Part shown: positions 24,110-36,300 of the stretch, in pieces | Layout of the letters: each line of letters opens with the position of its first letter | Position numbering within the stretch: the first letter of the stretch is position 1 | Origin: Caprella mutica | Taxonomy: Eukaryota; Arthropoda; Malacostraca; Amphipoda; Caprellidae | Assembly: GCA_947561585.1 (NCBI GenBank) | Contig: CANNZV010000256.1 | Location: 62,001 to 126,000 of the forward strand | Direction of reading: 5' to 3' | DNA length: 64,000 nt | Notes under the pieces: generated by a model | Database searches by the model: none | What the model was told of the DNA's origin: nothing | The model's input: only the letters and a program-made list of their open reading frames with translations | Made by a program: the position numbers and the translations under genes

Positions 24110-24645
24110 TGAAAAAATAATCAACTAAATTGACTGAAATTTGGTGAAGTGATTAGACAATGTTCGGTGACCTGCTGGTAGAATTTAGGGAGTGACCCGG
24201 TCAAAGGTCAAGGTCATTGTCATTTATAACTCAAAAGTATTGCACCATATTGCATGAAAGTTGGTGGGACGATTGGTCAATATACAGAAGTCATTTTGTT
24301 AGATTTTGGGAGCGATTGGGTCAAAGGTGAAAGATCAAGGTCAATGTCACTTATAACTCATTAACTCGAAGATTATTCAACCAAATTGTCTGAAATTTGA
24401 TAAGACGATTGGACAATAGCCAGGAACCATCTGGTAGAATTTTGGGAGCGATCTGGTCAAAGGTCAAGGTTAAAGTCATTTATAACTCAATAACTCAAAA
24501 AGTTTTGAACCATATTGCTTGAAAGTTGGTGGGACGATTGGTCACTATCCAGTCACCAGTTTTTTAGATTTTTGTAGCAAACAAATAAGCGGTAGCGAAG
24601 GTATGCGTTCTACAGAGTGCACGTAATCTAGTTGCCAAATGTTAC
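24110..24645 (+). repeat. Element with about four 118-135-bp tandem monomers rich in AGGTCA
   Basis: The monomers contain GAAAkTTGGTGGGACGATTG, then GGGAGCGAyyGGGTCAAAGG, then TCAAGGTCA and TTATAACTCA. A single-copy end follows: GCGAAGGTATGCGTTCTACA, then GAGTGCACGTAATCTAGTT. The same monomers and the same end occur inverted at about 56565-57000, so this is a mobile unit and not a local expansion. The shared end CTAGTT after a GC-richer stem suggests a Helitron/Helentron-derived element, unproven. The repeats carry direct AGGTCA half-sites that nuclear receptors could bind. Confidence 0.7.
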
Positions 24646-24799
24646 ACACATGTTTTAAATAAGTAATTGGCCCATGGCACACGTGTGCATTTGTCAGCAA
24701 GGTAGCATGATAGTCAATAAAGAAAAATTGATGAAAATCATCTTGTTTTGTCTCCGCGATAAGAAATCTGGTGTTATCTGGTATATTTGTCATCGTTAT

Positions 24800-25595
24800 T
24801 GAGAGTAAATTCTTATCTGATAATTTGTAGGTCTGTGTACAATCACCGAAAAGAATATCTGTTAAAATTTTAGTTCATAGGCCATTAAACTTCTTCAATA
24901 TATATAATCAAAGATTTTCTGAATTGAGGGAGCGGACTTTTTGCTTGCTGGTACCGACAAACGTGTTTTAAATTTAGGGTACATCAAGATAGGAGTCGGA
25001 TGGTAACTAGTATACTTGATTCTACGACATTATTGGTTGGGAGCAAATTAAGGTTTACTTCTTACTTTGTAACAGTTGGTTTAACACTGTATGTTTGCTC
25101 TCTATAAATAAAGTGAATGGTTTTGGAAGGTCTTATAAATGCTTGGATAACAGTTTTCTATCATTTCAAATGACAAAGTTGCAAGCATTTATATACTGTT
25201 GAATAATTTGAAAATAATGACGTGAGGAAATTGATTTGATGAATGGTGTCAGTTATACAATATTTCTATTAACATTCTCATGAGATACAAAAAGTTTCTA
25301 AAAATTAATAGAAGTTCATTTACAAACAAAGCATACTAATTGTTTCTATAATTAGAAAATCGATGAACTGCATTCGATTGAACGTTGTGTAATCAACGAT
25401 ACAGTAACATTATATCTGGTTGCTATGTTGTGCTTTTTATCACATGAATACTGAAGTTTTGTATATAATCATGGAATTTGATAATTCCAATTTGATATAA
25501 ATTGAAATTATTTGATATAAAAATCATTGAATTTTGAGGGAATCCGTGTTGATTATTTGAATTTGCATTTATGAACCAAAAAAAAAAAAACAGGG
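24800..25595. other. Intergenic, nothing recognised
   Basis: AT-rich sequence between two repeat tracts with no supported gene. Confidence 0.4.
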
Positions 25596-25599
25596 AATG

Positions 25600-26530
25600 A
25601 TAAAATTGAATATATTAAATTGAAGAGATTGAATTGAAGGGAATAAATTGAAGAGATTAAATTGAAGTGATTAAATTGAAGTGACTAAATTGAAGAGATT
25701 AAATTGAAGAGGTTAAATTAAATATATTAAATTGAAGAGAATAATTTGAAGAGATTAAATTGAAGATAATTAATTGAAGAGATTAAATTAAATATAATTA
25801 ATTAAAGAGATTAAATTGAAGAGATTAAATTAAAGAGATTAATTCGAAGAGATTAAATTGAAGAGATTAAATTGAAGAGATTAAATTGAAGAGATTAAAT
25901 TGTAGAGATTAAATTGAAGAGATTGAAGTGATTAAATTGTAGAGATTAAATTGAAGTGATTAAATTGAAGTGATTAAATTGAAGAGATTGAATTGAAGAG
26001 ATTAAATTGAAGACATTAAATTGAAGAAATTGAATTGAAGGGAATAACTTGAAGAGATTAAATTGAAGTGATTAAATTGAAGTGATTAAAATGAAGAGAT
26101 TAAACTGAAGAGATTGAATTGAAGGGAATAAATTGAAGAAATTAAATAGTATAAATTAAATTGAAGAGATTGAATTGACGGGATTGAAGTGAAGAGAATA
26201 AATTAAAGATATTAAATCGAAGAGATTAAATTGAAGGGATTAAATTGAAGAGAAGAAATTGAAGAGAATGAATTGAAAAAATTAAATTGAAGGGAATAAA
26301 TTGAAGAGATTCATTTGAAGAGATTAAATTGCAGAGTTTAAATTGAAGAGATTAAATTGAAGAGATTAAATTGCAGAGATTAAATTGAAGAGATTAAATT
26401 GAAGAGATTAAATTGAAGAGATTACACTGAAGAGATTAAATTGAAGGGATTAAATTGAAGAGATTAAATTGAAGAGATTAAATCGAAGGGATTAAATCGA
26501 AGAGATTAAATTGAAGATATGAAATTAAGG
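25600..26530. repeat. Minisatellite, 14-bp unit, about 65 copies
   Basis: The unit is TAAATTGAAGAGAT, with variants such as GAAGTGAT, GAAGGGAT and GCAGAGAT. It lies about 700 bp upstream of the DMGDH start codon. There is no open frame because 14 is not a multiple of three. Confidence 0.95.
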
Positions 26531-26810
26531 ATATTTATGGGGAGTAAAATAATCACACTGTGTAAGAAGAGTTATATTGTCTATTGAAATTAAGAGAGCA
26601 GAATCTCTTTTCTGATATCACACGTGTGCTCATTTTTAGTAACCTTAGTTGTAAACTCTGAGATGAACTGTAACTAGTGATTTCTAAAATGTGAAGTGCT
26701 TCTATTTTTTGTCCAAAATGAGAGTAGAATTAATTTGGTTGATGAGTAGTAATGTCGTACAAAAGGTGATAAGATGTTACATAACACACAATGATACAAT
26801 CGTTGGATCT

Positions 26811-27032
26811 ATCAGTTCGATGCACTTTAGAGTCTCGGTTATAATTTTACAAAAATGATGAGAATAATTTTATAATTATAATTACCTCATGATTTTATCA
26901 AACTTAACGCTGAGATACTAAAGTGCATCGAACTGATGTACTTTAGTGCATCCAAACTATAGTGTATGCACTTAAGTGTCTCGCTTTAGAGACAAGGCCA
27001 TAGGGTCAACTCGAACACCTGGGTGCATCAGA
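26811..27032. repeat. Dispersed inverted-repeat element just upstream of DMGDH
   Basis: The arm 26811-26849 (ATCAGTTCGATGCACTTTAG and onwards) is inverted at 26898-26937 (CTAAAGTGCATCGAACTGAT). The tail to 27032 (GTCTCGCTTTAGAGACAAGG, CACCTGGGTGCATCAG) recurs in intron 6 at 40817-40923. Its position about 190 bp before the ATG means it may overlap the promoter. Confidence 0.65.
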
Positions 27033-27218
27033 ATTTCTCTCTGTGTGCTCTCGAATCTATTGAGTGAAGATTTTGATCGAAAGGGTTAATTGAGATGGCC
27101 ATATTTTTACATTATAGCTTTGTGATAATATTACTCTGTAACAAACAGGATGATTCAAGCAGTATAATTTAAATGGAATCATAGAATCAAATATATTTCA
27201 TTTCAAAGCAGTGCCATA
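27033..27218 (+). promoter_or_regulatory. Probable promoter and 5' UTR of DMGDH
   Basis: This is the remaining unique sequence before the start codon. No clear TATA box or initiator stands out. The start context is GTGCCATAATGAG. The transcription start cannot be placed from sequence alone. Confidence 0.35.
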
Positions 27219-27325
27219 ATGAGTATGATACGTAGCTTCAGTCGTTCTTCTCTATTGAGAGGAAAACATATTCTGAAAAGTCAAAAAAGGAGGGAGTTCT
27301 CGGCAGCTACTGCAACAGCCAACAA
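27219..27325 (+). CDS. DMGDH: DMGDH exon 1 (residues 1-35 and start of 36)
   Basis: It encodes the mitochondrial presequence: Arg/Lys/Ser-rich, without acidic residues until Glu26. Arg25-Glu26-Phe27 before Ser28 fits an R-3 type processing site. The donor is AA|GTAAGT. Met3 is a second possible start. Confidence 0.85.
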
Positions 27326-30300
27326 GTAAGTTTACCATCTTAACGTTTTAGGCCGGTCATACACTATGATGTCCACCTTACAGGTACGCATCCCAATCAG
27401 AAAATTAAGGTTGACTAGCCAACCATAATTATGGACGTCAAAGCGGACTTCTGGCACCTATTTTGCCAACCATATTGGGTACGGCAGCCTGACCATAATG
27501 GCTTTTCTGCCAACCTTAATTTTCTGATTGGGATACGTACCTGTCAGGTGGACATCATAGTGTATGGCCGGCCTTAGTACTACTTTGAACCATCTTGATG
27601 AATATTTCTTCATAGTTATTACATTTTTATAGCTTTAGATGCTCTATAAGTACTTTGATTCGTAGAAATATCAGTCATAGCCAAGTGACAAAGGAAGTTC
27701 TACGATCTAGTCGTGCTGTCAAAGCGATCAGAGACAATCCGGGCATTTTTGCACCAAAAGACAATATATCACTTTTATAAAGGCGTTATTTCACGTAAAT
27801 AGGGAAATAAATTGTAAAAGGAAGACTGCAACAAAGATAAATAAATTGACAGAGTGTATAAAAATATTATCTGGTATTTAAAAAATTAGATTGGAAATAT
27901 TACATTACAATATCATCCTAATAAGAAATTAATTCAACGCTAAGGAAAATGTTAAAATTCAATTAGAGCAAAAAGGACGAAACTTGAATGTATGATATTA
28001 CGTTAGGAGAAGAATTTTTTTACCATTATAATGAAATGGGACATCTTCCCCAGGTACATGGTTACATAGTTTAATCGGAATTCTCGAAGTTATTTAGTTT
28101 TTTCCTAGAACATTGTCATGAAGTTGGCATTTATTATACACACTCGTGAATGTGTTCCCTATTTCCTCTATCATTGGATGGTGGCAGTTTCGGTGACCGA
28201 TAGTATTCTTCTCTACGTGACTTGCATGTTGAAATCTCATCGGTGCATTTACCAGGGAACAACTGAATCTAATTTTTACTTTGAAAATAATGCAGTTTAA
28301 ATTATCTGACAAAACTGAAAGTAGAATAAAATAAAGTGTACATTTCAATTACATTTCACGGTAGGTGAAAATATTAATTATTTATTCTTATCTTTATCAA
28401 AGTATCTTTATTTAGATTATACAGGGTGAGCAAAAAAAGGAAACCCATTTTCAAACTAGTTTATTAAACAAACTATCAGAGCTAGAAATTTTCTAAAAAC
28501 ACAGTTTTATTGGTTTACTCTTTTTGCATCCAGCTCGATAATTTGTAAAAAGTTACGACGAAAATTAAACATTCTACAGCAAATTAAATAAAATTAAATT
28601 AAAAAGGGCTTGGGCGAGCACGAAATGTATGAAAAAATCATAAGAGGTTTAATTCATTTTATTTAGATGTAAAAACATTAAATTCTAATATTTTTTGTAA
28701 CACATAAGAGAAAATAAAACAAATAATTACCTTTTGAAAGTTGTTTTTGAAGGTAAAATTGATATCTTTATAAAATCATCTCGCCATTAATTTTATCTCC
28801 TATTCGATACTCTCAAAATGCAGCTTTCAAAAGAACACAGAGTTTTTGTAGTTGAATTTTTTCTAAACACTGTAAAATTTACGCAGGTTCAACCTCATTT
28901 TGAACATTGCTTTCCGGAAAGAATTCAACCAACTGTAAAATCATATTTACAAACGTTAATAAGTTCAAAAATGAAGAAACCACTTTAAATTTGAACAAAA
29001 AGTGATCATGTCGCAGGAGAAAAGAATGAACATATGAAAACAATAATCTTTTTCATGAACAGTTTATTGAGAATACAAAAATATAAATCAGAAAGTAAGG
29101 ATTATATATCATTCAAGACACATTTCACTAAATTGTTCAACACGATTTTAGATATTATCCTTTCAAGATGCATGTAAGGCTCGAACTCTTAGAACTGATT
29201 TACCGAACCGTCTAAATTTTGCAAAATGGTTTTTGCAAATAAATGCACATTTTGTAGAAGATATCGTTATTGGTGATGAAGATGTATTTCCATGAATGAA
29301 AGAGTCGATAACAATAACGTTAATGGATTGAAAATTCTAGGTCTACTATCATATGGAGATAAATTATTCCTATTATGGATATTTTTGTGCATTTCGTGCT
29401 TTTTATTTACCTTTTTTTAATTCACTGTATAATGTTTAATTTTTGTCGTAACTCTTAACAGATTACTAAGATAGATGCAAAAAAAGTAAACGAACAAAAC
29501 TGAGTTTTTAGAAAATTTCTAGCTTCGAAATAAACTAGTTTGAAAATGGGTTTCCTTTTTTTTTGCGCCACCCTGTATAATTAATGTATATCTCGTCATG
29601 CAGATATACTTTATATAGAGATGACTGTTATCTGAACTGTTATCTTGTATTATATTGTAAGAACAGTTGTATCTTTTAGTCATGATTGTTAGAATGCAAG
29701 GTCACATATTTATATTGTCACATGAAAATGACAATAGGAAGCGGAGCACTAACGGTTTAGTGCTTCGCCCTATGTTGGTTCCTCCTCTTCGCCAACCAAT
29801 CACAGAAGAGTTATCCTAAAAACATTTACCGTAGAAACATTATGCTTGCAGCTTTGTATTGATAGGAACGTATAAGGAAGAGAGAAAAAATATATTAAAA
29901 ACCTTCTACGCTCTTTACTATATTTTTCAAAATTTTAAACGGTAGAAACATAACCTTTTTGGAAACACCGTCGAGAAAGGGGAAGTAGCCTACAAGGCCC
30001 AATAAATATAGTACTGACACTAATTAATTAGCGGTGTGTCACTAATTATTCACACGCTAATCATATAAAGGAAATATCTGACAAGATCTCAACCATTTCA
30101 ACTGTCACTACTAAATTCTAAGAATAAAACAAAAATGATATAATTGACTGTCTTTTGTAGGAATTTTCCCAAACTTCATTGACGGATATAGCCACCAAGA
30201 AAGTTTGTGAAAAATGCTATGACGCGTTCGTTTTTTACTCTTCAGGCAGGAGATAATTATTTTCAACAACTTTTTCGAACTTCAGGAGATGTAATCCATC

Positions 30301-33300
30301 GAATTTAGGATAACAAATGATCAAAAACATTAATTTGTTTTAGTAGAAAATGTATGAAACACCAATTGGCGCATTTTAAGTGCTTTTAATCATTTGATAT
30401 AAGAAGGAGGAGCATCATTGCCATTATAGCAATATATAATCTTTTTCTATTATTTGAGATTAATTTTCTATAATCACGTTTAGAGGTTCTATCTACTACT
30501 TACACTTTTCAATCACAAGAACTTTCAATTCTTTGCAGGCAGAATGAAAAGATATTATTAAAAAAATTATTCAATATACACAATATTACACATGCTTAGA
30601 ATTTATTGTAAAATTGTAGGTATGCATTCCGATATTAAATACTAGGCATTTTAATTTTATGAAGATTATATTCCTGTACCTCTCAATCGTATTTCATTCG
30701 GTAAATAACAATTCATTTTATCAAAGAAATACTGAGATTAATTCAGAAATCCAATTCATCACACAGAACATCCAAGGCAAACAGATTTTTTCGGTAGAAT
30801 ATTAATCTCACGGATCAACTCAAAAACAAGTGCTAATGAACTTCCTGATGAAAAGAAGCAAAAAATATCACCATATTCGGTCAGAATCTGGCAAGTTGTT
30901 TCGTTAGACGAATGGTCTAAAGTTCTGAACGAGATAGCAACTTATGCTGCCGCTAAAAGAAAATTAGATAACGAGGGGATGATTTCCTCGTTACTGAGCT
31001 ACTGCTCACCGTGAAAAAAAAACTTTCAACCTCAACTGTAACATTTTTAGCGTGACGAAGTGATAACGGGCACGAAAGATTTATAGTTAAGATATATTTA
31101 TAAACTAAGAAATAGGATTGATTTGTGAAAGTTCTAAAGGAGACAACCTAACATCCTAATGTCCTTTAATGATCTGCTTATTGACTATCATAAGACAGAA
31201 CTTACAAAGGTAACGTATAAATATGAACTTATACCAATCGTGCACTTATATTACATTTGGAGTGTGTACCGTGCGTTACTGCATTTAAGTATTATAATAA
31301 ATTTGCTTTATTATTGAATTTCATAAGAAGTATGAAATGTGAAAAATCGTAGCAAATATTATTTTTATCACCTGTTCATGCCTATTAAAGTTTTTATTAT
31401 TGGATATAGTGAAATAATTTCTCATTGAAATTTCTGTCAATTAAATCAACCCGTACAATTGGATTAACATTGAATGATTTGAGTAGGAACTCGTGATTAT
31501 TCAAACAAAACAGAACTTTCGTTGCGTAATGAGAACTTGCTGCAAGTCAAACACTAGCAAGTTCTTAATCAGGTACTGGACTTGATGAGATGCAGCCATT
31601 GCATCGTTATGCAATTAATTAATTAACTCAAGCAGCTGCTAACATGTATGCAGTCCCAGATAACAAATTGTGTTCGCCAAGCGTTTTAATTACTAGCTCT
31701 ATTCTTTAGATTTTATGAAAATATGTCTGTAGAATGAACATTCAACAAATATTCAAACATTTTAATTCATCATTAAACTGATTATCTATTGCTTGATTGT
31801 TACATTGGATATTGAATACACCTCTAAAAATTTCTGACAGTTTTGATGTTCTGACCTTAGGTATATTTTTCATGTTTTAATGACAATGGCAACTGGACTG
31901 TATTTTATTTTCGCATGTTATATAATGAATTTACGTCTGATTTTTTGTTTACTTATAAAAATATATAGTTATTATATAGTGCAATATAATATAATAGCTA
32001 TATTCAATGTTTATTTTTACAGGAACAGTCTGACAGATGAAGCCAATGTGGTTATAATAGGAGGAGGAGCGGCTGGATGCAGCGTAGCTTACCATCTTGC
32101 AAAGCAGGTTAGTTATGACGAAAAGAGATATTTCAATAGATTATTTGCTTTTAATCATATATTAAGGTTTACTGCACTTTTTGAAAATAAACTATAATAT
32201 AGAATTTAAAATAAAAATATAAATTAGATGAAGCTGAAGGTCATGAAAAGTTAAAACTAATGAAACCTAATGAAAAAAAATCTACAAACATTTAAAAACT
32301 GAGAACGATATTTAATGAAACTATTTTCTTTGAAAATTTTCTTAAATTTAAAATCTGACATTTGTTCTGTTAAAAAACTAGGACACTCTCTTGTACAATT
32401 CTGAGGATATAAAAGTGAAATTTCGCTCCAATTCCATTTGAATTGGAGGAAGATAAAACCCATTCGTTCTAGTGTTATGATCGTATATCTAGGGAAAACA
32501 GAAAGATAAATAAGATCAGAGTTAGATTGTGAAGAATTCTTATTTATCATTTTCATTCGCAATCTATATTTTGTACTTAATGGAAGTGAGCAGAATGGAA
32601 AATATTCTCAGGTATGATATATTTTGGATTCCGATGTTACTGATCGAGCATGCTATTGTTTTTTTTAGATTGATTTATGCCTAAGTTATTGTCATCAAAA
32701 TAATTGTTGCAAGCCTTTTTTACAAATCAATCTATAACCAAAGAATCACAATTTCACTGGAGTTACGAATCTGTTTACTTCAACCATATAACCCTTAGGG
32801 GAAAATTGGAGCTCTGAATTGATCCCAAGATTGAGTCGATTTAAACTTCAAATATTGCTTCTATAGAGATCTCAATTTGATTGCCTTCCATATATTCTTT
32901 GCCAAGTTAAATTTGATGTTTTATTGAAGTCACTCTTGTAAATGACCTAATATTGGGTGTTAAATTGGTTAGAGTGGAAGGAACTTTAGACCCTCTGACA
33001 GTTGATGGATTCATACGTTCTTTTTTGTATGTAATTGAAAAATCTGACAGTTGATGGAAACAGACGTTCTTTTTTGTATGTAATTGAAAAATCTGACAGT
33101 TTATGGAATCAAACGTTCTTTTTTATATAAAATTAAAAAATCTGACAATTGATTGAATCATACGTACTTTTTGCATGAAATTGAAAAATCTGACAGCTGA
33201 TGGAATCATACGTACTTTGTATATGTTATTGAAAAATCTGACAGTTGATAGAATCATACGTACTTTTTATATGTAATTGAAAAATCTGACAGTTGATGGA

Positions 33301-36300
33301 ATCATACGTAATTTTTATATGAAATTGAAAAATCTGACAGTTGATAGAATCATACGTACTTTTTATATGTTATTGAAAAATTGACAGTTGATGGAATCAT
33401 ACGTTCTTTTTATATGTAATTGAAAAATCTGACAGTTGATGGAATCATACGTTCTTTTTTATATAAAATTGAAAAATCTTTCATTTGATGGGATCATACG
33501 TACTTTTTATATGTAGTTTAAAAATCTGACAGTTGATAAAATCATACGTTCTTTTTATATGTAATTTAAAAATCTGACAGTTGATGGAATCATACGTACT
33601 TTTTATATGAAATTGAAAAAATAAATAAATAAATAATATGAAAACGGGCTTTTGATATGGAGTCAAAGTGAACATTATCATTTTTTTCTATTTATATCTT
33701 CAAGATAGAGAGGCATAAGAAATTATAGGAGCGTGCTTCTAATAAATTTCCGTGGCCCCATCATAATAATTAACTTTGTCAATGGTTCAAAGATTGTCAA
33801 ACTGCAAAGAACTCCTTTATAATGCAGTCCTCCATAATGAACCATACTGATAATGGAGTCTTAAGAAATTAAGTACCCTCCTGTACAGTAGAGCTATTTT
33901 GCGTAGTCTGCCAAAAAAAGCCCTCAGTTTTCTATACATCTCTCAAGGGGGGACTCAATGGTTAAAAACTGATTTTTTCACAAGTTTATTTATGTTATAA
34001 TATGAAACAATGAAAAAAGAAATAAAGGATGATTGTGAGTACAACTATGTATTGGTACTAATAAAACTAATTAAAGTGAAACGTACACCTAAAACTGTCG
34101 TGAGAAGTAGCATTTCCAAACTTCAAAAGCCTATTTCTTTGGTTATAGGTAACCTAGATAAAATCTGTGAAGTGCATGATGATCGGTTATATATAAGGTA
34201 CATTTGCTATTTGTTTGTTTTTTTAATTTATTGCATATAGATTTTTTTTTAAAGAAAATAAATGATTTTTTTTTCAAAATATTGAAAAACTGAATCCAAA
34301 AAAAAAAAAAAAAAATAGCAATTATGTGAAAATGTATCAGGAATTCATTTCCGAAATCGGTTTGTTTCTATCTCGTTTAGTTTGTAAGAAATAAATTTTT
34401 TTTACGAAGAACCCCCACGGGGGGTTAGAAGGGGGTGGGGGGAATAGAGAGACACTCTAAATAAGAGTTTCTCAAATAAGAGTTTCTGCATTGCTCATGA
34501 TACAAACGTATGTGAAGTTTCAAATTTCTATCCTTATTAATAATAATTAAAAAAAACATTGAGTCCCCTTAAAGCTGAAATATAATCAACTAATCACTAT
34601 AAATATTGACTAAATTGTAGTACATTATAGAGGAATTTTACGGTATAATAAAAGTGGCTTCTATCACCAGGGATGTGAAGGTGTTGTGCTCCTAGAGATG
34701 TCAGAGTTGACTGCTGGTTCTACTTGGCATGCTGCAGGACTAGTTACTAGTTACCACCCACTTGCAAACTTAAAACCTTTACACCAATACAGGTATGGAG
34801 CGTATGATCGTTATACTTTTATTATTAAAAAACGTAAGCTGTTTTAACATTCCTTAAATACCGACTGCTATTTTAAAATATATTTTTCTTAAAAAATTGT
34901 TATCACTTCACCAATTTATCAAAACTGAGACTAAATATATCTGAAACAAATATGACTTCGCTTTAATACTTCCCATTCATTTGTTAACATCCTTTTAATA
35001 GCGCTAGCCTGACTAGCTAATGCTCTCTACTTTAATTCTCTGTACCGATCACGTAAAACAGTCTCAACTTGTTTTCGCAACTGGAGAAGGAGACTGATCA
35101 GGCGATCAATTTTCACAATCCGGGATCCATCAGGATTACTACTACTGAAGAGAGAGCCGAGGAAATGAGGTGAGTTCAGTTAAAGTAAAGGTGTTGGCTA
35201 TTTTTTTAGGAGTGGAATTGGGAAGTAGTCTCATAATGATGTAGAATATGTCACGTAATACGGTGATTATACCTACGATAAAATGTGTCACGTGATATGG
35301 AAAGTGTACTGTGAAATCTTTATATTGAAGTTAAGGATAATTGTATAAAAAAGTTTAGAATAATTTAATGATTTTTTTTGGCTACCGTATGAAAATTAAA
35401 ACGATGGTTCTGTAATTTGAAATTAATTGATATTGTATCCAATGTCATATTTTTTGTAGAATTTATTGTTTACCAACAATGATTTTAAAATGCATTTTTA
35501 TTTTCATTTGAAAATATATTCTTCAAGCTTACAATACATCGTATTTATTGAATAGTCTACTATTTTCTATTTATTCTAAAAAGAGTAACAATATTTTAAA
35601 TTAGTACATTCAGAACTTATATTTTCAACATAAACCTTATAAATAAACTTTACACAGATACCAAGTATCGCGAACTGTTGCTGGTAATCCGATGAAGCTA
35701 CTTACACCAGAGGAAATTTACCCTTATTGCCCTCTCTTGGATATAAAGCAGGTAAAGTTAATGTAAATGATTTCCTTCCTTAATTTAATTAATGTTATAT
35801 CCTTCTTGTTTCTAATGGGAAAATGTAGTCCTTTTAGCCCTTTCCCTCCTGAAACTCATTTCATTGAAACCATCTTATTGGAGTCACAATAACGTATTGT
35901 ATATGATAACTTACTGAAAATAGATTCAAATAACATCTGTCTATTGTAGATGCCGTCAGGAAAGGTTTTAATCTAGAAAAATGTGAAATTAATTAATTCT
36001 ATTAAGAAATTTGTTAACAATTTATTCTAGCGAAAAACACAATAATTCACACATTTAATCACTTACATCCTTTTAATCACTTTTCTGTAAAATTTGCTCT
36101 CTAATACATAGGTGCATATAACACACGAATATCAAATATTAATGAACTTTAAAAATCTTATAAACCACTCGTTTTCTTTTTTTTAGTGTAATTATTTTTA
36201 TTTTCAAGTGAAGATTTATTGTAAGCTCGTTAATGTGTGATTTATGTTAAGATTGCGCAGCACTACATCACTTCCTAGTGAACTAATTACATTATACATA

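Noticed and set aside
24545..24793. 82-codon minus-strand frame
   Set aside because: Half of it lies in the single-copy end of a mobile repeat that recurs at 56.6 kb.
25600..26530. CRISPR-like regular array
   Set aside because: Repeats are contiguous without unique spacers and the genome is eukaryotic; it is a 14-bp minisatellite.
32257..32562. 101-codon minus-strand frame in intron 2
   Set aside because: The longest non-repeat frame outside real exons, but composition is AT-driven, there are no splice partners and no recognisable domain.
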